Positions 14,341 through 18,907 of a DNA stretch of 18,907 nucleotides are shown piece after piece. Every line of letters begins with the position of its first letter. Position 1 is the first letter of the stretch. The notes under the pieces are model-generated. The model did not search any database, was not told where the DNA came from, and saw only the letters and a program-made list of their open reading frames with translations. The stretch comes from JAFGSZ01 sp964492185 (GTDB taxonomy: Bacteria > Bacteroidota > Bacteroidia > Bacteroidales > UBA10428). The translations under genes and the position numbers were made by a program. The stretch is taken from positions 1-18,907 of the forward strand of contig CAZBJH010000065.1 of assembly GCA_964492185.1 (NCBI GenBank), in the 5' to 3' direction.

Positions 14341-16317
14341 CTAGTCCTCTTTATCCGGTAATTGCATGCCATACTTTGCATAATTTATCTGGTAAAATTC
14401 TGCAGGCTCATTATTTTTATCTCCAACCTGATAAACTTTAGTTAATATCGCCGGGTATTTATACTGGATAAAATACATATATCTTCTGACAGTGTTAATT
14501 GTCCTTTTTGTTTTCATTTTAGGATTGATACGCAAATTGGCTACTATAACATATTGTACTCTTGCTTTTCGTAATTTTTCAAGCAGTTCATCCGGTAAAA
14601 CGGCACCGACAGTACCCTTTCCTTTCCCCAGCATTTGTAAAAACTCATCAGGATCAAGTGTATTATATAAATCATGTTGTCTGATAAATTCCAGTAAGGA
14701 TTGCATCCTTTTTCTTTCGTAATTAAAAATACCATAACGATCACTTTCCCGATAAACAATAGCATGCAGCTGACTTTTCAAGGCAAATTGAACCCGGAGG
14801 TCTTTGATCTTATCCAACTCATTTAATTTAAGAAACAGCAGGGTGTCAGAAGTTTCTGCAGCATTATTGATGATCGTATCAGGTACTACAGTCGGTATCC
14901 TGTAAATTCCGTAAAATTCTTTTCCTTTACCATAAATAAAAGACATAGAGGGTTTACGTGATGCAACCATCACATCTTCAGGCAATTTTTCACCACACAT
15001 TTGACTAAGCTTTAAAAAGTTTATCCAGTCAGGTGTAAGGCCGTAAAACATATCGCCACGGATGTTTTTGGCGAGTATTTTGCTGTTCGCTTTTGCTTTT
15101 TTCAGGGTATATCCAAACGATTTAATCTCCATAAAAACAAATAATAATAATAAAAATACTCCTAAAAAGCGGAATTTTTTACGTTGTGCTATTTCATAAA
15201 TAGTATAAGAAAACAATAACAGTATTAAGGGTACATAAACAAGAATCATCCGTTCCTGTCCCCAACTTTGTTGAAGTGTTATGAAAGTACCCGTGATAGC
15301 AGCACCTAAATACAATGACACAAAAAACATGATTTTATGCCTGCGGTAGCAAATTACTAAAGCCACTAAAAAAAGGGCAAGCAGTATAATTACCAACAAC
15401 ATACTTTTATCGGTATTCGTTGGATTTTTTAATCCTATTATGGTTGGAAAATGTCTGGAAAGATAAATTTTTGCATTCTCAGTAAAACGGGTTACCATGC
15501 CGGCAAAATCTTCAGTACCGGCAGCCTTATTATATACATTTTTATATAAAACAAGCTCTAGCCTGGTACTGCTGGAAGCTCCCCATACTATTTTTTTATA
15601 TACGTAATAAGGAACATAAAAAATCAGGAATGATCCCAGGGAATATAGTGCCGCTATATATTTCTTTTGAAACAACAGGAAAACCAGAATAGCAGCCAGC
15701 ATACTGTAACCAATCATACGGGTAATCCCCAATAAAAAAACAAATAATCCTACTGCAAGCCAGTTGCGCCAATGTTTAAAATAATCCTGTGAGTCACCCT
15801 GAATTTTCCCCCAAAGGTTAAAAAAGAAAAATAACGATAAACTTTGCAGGAATAAAAATAAAGCCTCGGAATAGGTCTGACTGGCAAAATATAATAAATG
15901 GCTGTTACAAGAAATAAACAATAGCACCAGAATTAATAAAGTCGGACTTATTCTTTGTTTAAAGGCATAATAAAAAAAGACAAGATGACCAATAATAAAA
16001 AGAAAAGAAAAGATTTTAAATAACACCACATTGACACCAAACAAAGCCAGAGGCAGACTTAAAAAAATTGAATAAAAAGCTGCCAAATGACTGGGAAATG
16101 ATTCTCCATTGAGAAATTTCCTGGCAAAGACAATATAAGCAGAATCATCCCCACCATCACTAATTTTCATATCAAATAATAACAAGCCAAACAAGGCAGT
16201 TAATAGTACGGATAAAACAAAAAACACATTTTTGTTCCTCTTAAAATATGTATCTAATGAATTAAATAAACCACTGCCCGAAGATGTTTTTTGTTTTTTC
16301 TTTTTTTGTATACTCAT
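14341..16317 (-). CDS. Polytopic GT-C-type glycosyltransferase (ArnT/PMT-like)
   Basis: A 658-residue inner-membrane protein. A basic cytosolic N-terminus (KKKKQK) is followed by TM1 (about 31-50). The first periplasmic loop then carries D54 and the D57-D58 pair (KISDGGDDSAYIVFARKFLNG), the position of the catalytic acidic residue in GT-C enzymes that use polyprenyl-phosphate sugars. About ten further helices run to near residue 400 and include SQTYSEALFLFLQSL, a loop-helix typical of GT39/GT83-like proteins. A soluble periplasmic C-terminal part (about 420-658) follows. It probably transfers a sugar from a lipid carrier to a cell-surface glycan, lipid or protein; donor and acceptor are unknown. 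No glycan-biosynthesis genes adjoin it, and it is clearly AT-rich compared with dnaB, which hints at a different history. Confidence 0.75.
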   Translation of the reverse strand: MSIQKKKKQKTSSGSGLFNSLDTYFKRNKNVFFVLSVLLTALFGLLLFDMKISDGGDDSAYIVFARKFLNGESFPSHLAAFYSIFLSLPLALFGVNVVLFKIFSFLFIIGHLVFFYYAFKQRISPTLLILVLLFISCNSHLLYFASQTYSEALFLFLQSLSLFFFFNLWGKIQGDSQDYFKHWRNWLAVGLFVFLLGITRMIGYSMLAAILVFLLFQKKYIAALYSLGSFLIFYVPYYVYKKIVWGASSSTRLELVLYKNVYNKAAGTEDFAGMVTRFTENAKIYLSRHFPTIIGLKNPTNTDKSMLLVIILLALFLVALVICYRRHKIMFFVSLYLGAAITGTFITLQQSWGQERMILVYVPLILLLFSYTIYEIAQRKKFRFLGVFLLLLFVFMEIKSFGYTLKKAKANSKILAKNIRGDMFYGLTPDWINFLKLSQMCGEKLPEDVMVASRKPSMSFIYGKGKEFYGIYRIPTVVPDTIINNAAETSDTLLFLKLNELDKIKDLRVQFALKSQLHAIVYRESDRYGIFNYERKRMQSLLEFIRQHDLYNTLDPDEFLQMLGKGKGTVGAVLPDELLEKLRKARVQYVIVANLRINPKMKTKRTINTVRRYMYFIQYKYPAILTKVYQVGDKNNEPAEFYQINYAKYGMQLPDKED

Positions 16318-16342
16318 TGAATCTGGTTCATATTGTTATTAA

Positions 16343-16350
16343 CAAAAATA
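16343..16350 (-). promoter_or_regulatory. Bacteroidetes-type promoter for the GT-C gene
   Basis: CAAAAATA on the plus strand reads TATTTTTG on the minus strand, fitting TAnnTTTG. CAA at 16374-16376 supplies a TTG 23 bp upstream, close to the usual 19-21. The box is 25 bp before the ATG at 16317, a plausible short leader. Confidence 0.45.
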
Positions 16351-16516
16351 ACTAATTTCATGTATTAAAATATCAATTCGGGGTTGCTTGACTTCCGCAC
16401 TTTTTTATGTTAAATCACCAAGCGACTGAATAGCAATATTATAGCTGTTAGATATTATTGGATTTGGGTGTTAATTCTTTCTTTATCTTTTAGGTAATTA
16501 ACAATTCGGGGCAATT

Positions 16517-16690
16517 CGGGGTCGGACTGAATTAATATGCTTATTATCAACGCTTAAGGCCTCAAAACAGGCTGTTTTAAGGGCTTAGAGGCCTGTTTTT
16601 GAGGTCAAAAACGACCCTCTAAGGCCCTGAAATGGTGTGAAAATTATGTTATTTGACAGATAATGAGTACTTTAATTCGGCCCGACCCCG
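16517..16690. mobile_element. Second MITE-like element with nested inverted repeats
   Basis: The outer arms CGGGGTCGGACTGAATTA (16517-16534) and TAATTCGGCCCGACCCCG (16673-16690) are inverted at 16 of 18 positions. The similarity extends inward with gaps (ATATGCTTATTATC against AAGTACTCATTATC). Inside, CCTCAAAACAGGC (16560-16572) pairs with GCCTGTTTTTGAGG (16591-16604) except for one bulged base. No protein is encoded. The ends differ from those of the 13230 element, so this is a different family. A solo end-like copy occurs at 12134-12151. Target duplication was not resolved. Confidence 0.6.
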
Positions 16691-16735
16691 TTTTGCCGAC
16701 CCTGTTTTGCCCCGGTTTTGCCAACTCCGTTTTGC
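16684..16735 (+). repeat. Imperfect short tandem repeat, CCGTTTTGCC core
   Basis: Four successive degenerate units are visible: GACCCCGTTTTGCC (16684-16697), GACCCTGTTTTGCC (16698-16711), CCGGTTTTGCC (16712-16722) and AACTCCGTTTTGC (16723-16735). The array overlaps the right end of the neighbouring inverted-repeat element by 7 bp. Its period of 11-14 bp does not favour a coding explanation. Confidence 0.6.
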
Positions 16736-16784
16736 AAACATTAAAATTACCAAAACTTCGGATTTTGCGACGGTTTGTGGAGCA

Positions 16785-16800
16785 CAAGGCTGGAGCCTTG
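16785..16800. repeat. Perfect small palindrome downstream of dnaB
   Basis: CAAGGCT (16785-16791) and AGCCTTG (16794-16800) are perfect inverse copies with two bases between, so one or two central pairs must open. It lies 52 bp past the dnaB stop and could help end dnaB transcription, but no T-run follows on the minus strand, so it does not look like a standard intrinsic terminator. Confidence 0.35.
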
Positions 16801-16851
16801 CGCCAGTGTGTGCGAGAACGGAAACCTGGCAGAAATGTTTACCGGTAGTTG

Positions 16852-18396
16852 CTAAAAGGGAACTTCTTCGTTAAAGTCGGTGTTTGAGCTGAGGTCGTCG
16901 TTGCCGAATCCGCCGTTGTTTTTGCTTTTGTCCTGGTTCATTTTTGATCCGAAGGTTACAGCGGCGGGCTGGTTGCCGCCTTCTTCCATAATGGGTGCCA
17001 GGTATTCGTCTTCAAGTTCAATGAATTTGGCAAACTCATCCCTGAAGCGCAAATGAATATCCCCGATAGGCCCGTTCCGGTGCTTGGCAAGGATAATTTC
17101 AGCCAGGCCTTTAAGGGAATTGCCTTCTTCATCTTCCATGAACCCGTATTTTTCAGGCCGGTGTATGAAGATCACCATGTCGGCATCCTGTTCAATAGCT
17201 CCCGATTCACGGAGGTCGGACAGCTGAGGACGTTTGTTGCCGCTACGTATTTCAACTGACCGGTTAAGCTGCGAAAGGGCAATTATGGGTACATCAAGCT
17301 CTTTGGCTATACCTTTTAATGCCCTTGATATGTTGCTTACTTCCTGTTCGCGGCTACCCCTGGTTTCGGCTGTGCCTGTCATAAGCTGCAAATAATCAAT
17401 AACAATGGCTTCAACGTCATACTGGCGCTTCAGCCTGCGGCATTTGGCTCGTAACTCAAAAATTGAGATTGCCGGTGTGTCGTCAATATATATGGGGGCT
17501 TCCTCAAGGTTTTTTATCCTGTAATCCAGCTGTTCCCATTCATAATCAGCAAGCTTGCCGTTCCTTATCCTGTCCGAAGCCAGCTCGGTCTCGGAAACAA
17601 TAAGCCGGTTTACCAGTTGCAGTGATGACATCTCAAGTGAGAAGATTGCTACAGGCTTATTATGATCGACAGCCATATTTCTGGCCATTGAGAGTATAAA
17701 GGCAGTTTTTCCCATCGACGGGCGGGCTGCTATTATAACCAGGTCTGATTTCTGCCATCCGCTGGTCAGCCTGTCAAGCTGGGTATAGCCCGATGGTATG
17801 CCGCTGAGGTTGTCTTCGCGCTTACTGGCTTCTTCAATCTGGTTGATGGCTTCCTTGATCAGTACATTGAGCTTGGCGGTTTCTTTTTTAATGTTACCCT
17901 GGGCAATATTGAACAATTCGCTTTCCGAGAAGTCAAGCAGGTCATTTACATCAATGCTTTGGTCAAAAGCCCTGTTCTGTATTTCGGAAGATACCCTGAT
18001 AAGTTCCCGCTGGATGTATTTCTGGGCTACGATACGTGCATGAAATTCAAGATGGGCTGCCGATGCTACGCGTCCTGTAAGTTGTGTAATATAATGAGGC
18101 CCCCCGATATCTTCAAGTTCGTCCCGCTTGCGTAACTGTTCAGTAACTGTGAGAATATCAATGGCCTTATCCTGCGTGGAGAGGTCGAGAATAGCCCTGT
18201 ATATGGTCTGATGCTCATCCTTATAAAAACTTTCGGGTTTCAATATATCAAGTATCTCAATAACAGCATCTTTTTCAAGCATTATCGCACCTAAAACAGC
18301 TTCTTCTATTTCCACAGCCTGGGGAGGGATCTTTCCAAATTCCAGGTTGATGGTATCAATCTTTTTCGCCTGAGTGTTTGTTTTTTTCTGGGCCAT
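16852..18396 (-). CDS. dnaB: Replicative DNA helicase DnaB
   Basis: The 514-residue hexameric 5'-3' helicase that unwinds DNA at the replication fork. The N-terminal primase-interacting domain (about 21-130) begins with PPQAVEIEEAVLGAIM and includes PESFYKDEHQTIYRAI. A linker follows (about 150-200). The RecA-like motor starts at GIPSGYTQLDRLTSGW, with Walker A ARPSMGKT (224-231), FSLEMSS (252-258), Walker B IVIDYLQLM with D334, SQLNRSVE (375-382) and DLRESGAIEQDADMV (394-408). All expected motifs are intact. The C-terminus is a Gly/Asn-rich tail ending DFNEEVPF, which resembles the acidic tip of SSB. The start ATG (MAQKKTN) fits relatives. The gene stands alone on its strand here. Confidence 0.97.
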   Translation of the reverse strand: MAQKKTNTQAKKIDTINLEFGKIPPQAVEIEEAVLGAIMLEKDAVIEILDILKPESFYKDEHQTIYRAILDLSTQDKAIDILTVTEQLRKRDELEDIGGPHYITQLTGRVASAAHLEFHARIVAQKYIQRELIRVSSEIQNRAFDQSIDVNDLLDFSESELFNIAQGNIKKETAKLNVLIKEAINQIEEASKREDNLSGIPSGYTQLDRLTSGWQKSDLVIIAARPSMGKTAFILSMARNMAVDHNKPVAIFSLEMSSLQLVNRLIVSETELASDRIRNGKLADYEWEQLDYRIKNLEEAPIYIDDTPAISIFELRAKCRRLKRQYDVEAIVIDYLQLMTGTAETRGSREQEVSNISRALKGIAKELDVPIIALSQLNRSVEIRSGNKRPQLSDLRESGAIEQDADMVIFIHRPEKYGFMEDEEGNSLKGLAEIILAKHRNGPIGDIHLRFRDEFAKFIELEDEYLAPIMEEGGNQPAAVTFGSKMNQDKSKNNGGFGNDDLSSNTDFNEEVPF

Positions 18397-18457
18397 AAAT
18401 TTTATTTGATTGAGTTATAATATATTATACTATCGGCTTATTGAAGCGGAAGATAAA

Positions 18458-18465
18458 CAAATGTA
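18458..18465 (-). promoter_or_regulatory. Bacteroidetes -7 box for dnaB
   Basis: CAAATGTA on the plus strand reads TACATTTG on the minus strand, an exact TAnnTTTG element 61 bp before the dnaB ATG. The upstream spacer is a long A/T tract and no TTTG -33 element is visible at the usual distance. Confidence 0.45.
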
Positions 18466-18549
18466 GAGAGACTAACTTCATTATCTTATTTTTTTTTGTC
18501 TTCTTTTTAAACAGGGTAATCAATTTTTTTTTCACATTTGTTAATAATT

Positions 18550-18759
18550 AGTGTTCGTCTATAAAGTTGTCAAAATGTTTAACCGAACATGTGTCTGTTC
18601 AGAAGGTTCCATTTGAAAGGCTCGCGCGGTCCGGAAACGCGGAGTTTACTTGTCGTAAATGAGCAATTTTCGGACAAGCGTAACGCGGCAAATGGGACTT
18701 TATTGACAGACACTACTTAGAGTTTGTCAATAAAGTTACAGTGTTTGTTCAGAATGTTC
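18550..18759. repeat. Cluster of degenerate element ends
   Basis: Five related end-like motifs lie here: AGTGTTCGTCTATAAAGTT (18550-18568), GTGTCTGTTCAGAAGGTTCC (18591-18610), inverse GGGACTTTATTGACAGACAC (18694-18713), AGAGTTTGTCAATAAAGTT (18719-18737) and GTGTTTGTTCAGAATGTTC (18741-18759). The pair 18591-18615 / 18689-18713 is inverted at 20 of 25 positions and bounds a possible 123-bp MITE. The order of a CAATAAAGTT module followed by a TTCAGAA module occurs twice, as if elements inserted next to or inside one another. Confidence 0.55.
18639..18711. repeat. 73-nt dispersed repeat, copy 2
   Basis: This is a direct copy of 434-506, with about 3 differences in 73. It lies inside the possible 18591-18713 element and shares its right end, so the left-hand copy at 434-506 is probably a fragment of the same element type. 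Confidence 0.78.
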
Positions 18760-18789
18760 GAGATCAAGGCGCGTGAACCGAACGAAGTG

Positions 18790-18907
18790 AGTTCTTTAAC
18801 TCATTTAAAAGTGAGTTTTGGAACACTTTTAAATGAGTTAAAGAACTTATTATAAAAGTGAGTTTTGGAACACTTTTAAATGAGTTAAAGAACTTATTAT
18901 AAAAGTG
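18790..18907. repeat. 47-bp tandem repeat built from a perfect palindrome, cut by the window end
   Basis: Two identical 47-nt units (18814-18860 and 18861-18907) each start AGTTTTGGAACACTTTT and end TTATTATAAAAGTG. Just before them, 18790-18813 is the exact inverse of 18824-18847 (24 bp, 10-nt spacer), forming a perfect hairpin. Each unit also has CACTTTTA inverse to its own TAAAAGTG end. The last 32 nt of the unit recur in inverted orientation at 8551-8582. The array reaches the last base of the window, so its true length is unknown. Confidence 0.85.

Noticed and set aside
16653..16874. 73-codon plus-strand frame over the tandem repeat
   Set aside because: Its repeated RPRF/LPRF-like residues simply come from the CCGTTTTGCC array, and it runs into the 3' end of dnaB on the other strand.
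18790..18907. CRISPR array at the right edge
   Set aside because: The units are contiguous and identical, with no variable spacers, and no cas gene is present. It is a tandem palindromic repeat.

Overview
The window looks like a chromosomal segment of a Bacteroidota bacterium, probably Bacteroidales or a relative. This rests on a DUF5020-type outer-membrane protein, a TonB-dependent receptor with an N-terminal carboxypeptidase-regulatory-like domain, a secreted GH51 arabinofuranosidase, exact Bacteroidetes-type -7 boxes (TAnnTTTG) in front of several genes, and few Shine-Dalgarno sequences. No rRNA, tRNA, CRISPR array or complete insertion sequence was seen. Genus or species cannot be named from the sequence alone.

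Layout, left to right. (1) 1-506 is non-coding, hairpin-rich repeat DNA ending in a 73-nt repeat that recurs at 18639-18711. (2) 507-2550 (minus) is a probable two-gene purine uptake unit: a DUF5020 outer-membrane barrel followed by an AzgA-type NCS2 purine permease. (3) 2819-3511 (plus) is a YjjG-like HAD nucleotidase, so the first three genes share a nucleobase/nucleotide theme. (4) 3761-8423 is a plant-polysaccharide remnant: an intact secreted GH51 alpha-L-arabinofuranosidase, a convergent secreted class-C beta-lactamase-fold serine hydrolase, and the C-terminal stump of a GH31 glycosidase that has lost its catalytic barrel. (5) 8424-8870 is AT-rich non-coding DNA packed with stem-loops. 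(6) 8871-12099 is a two-gene unit: a TonB-dependent receptor and an unrecognised secreted, probably outer-membrane beta-barrel protein, with no SusD partner. (7) 12100-13507 is a decaying region: a YdjM/PF04307-like membrane protein broken by an in-frame TGA, a possible 47-residue ORF, and a 246-bp MITE-like element whose right end lies 32 bp before the next gene. (8) 13508-14314 is a secreted alpha/beta hydrolase, convergent with a large GT-C-type membrane glycosyltransferase (14341-16317, minus). (9) 16318-16851 holds a second, unrelated nested inverted-repeat element and a short tandem repeat. (10) 16852-18396 (minus) is replicative helicase dnaB. (11) 18397-18907 holds degenerate element ends, the second 73-nt repeat copy, and a 47-bp tandem palindromic repeat that runs off the window edge.

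No complete new defence or biosynthetic system was recognised. The most distinctive signal is the non-coding repeat content. At least three families of small inverted-repeat elements occupy the intergenic regions. One has ends like GTGTCTGTCMATAAAGTCC and is associated at two loci 10 kb apart with an exactly conserved 32-nt palindromic segment. The TonB receptor/barrel pair is the best candidate for an undescribed protein partnership.
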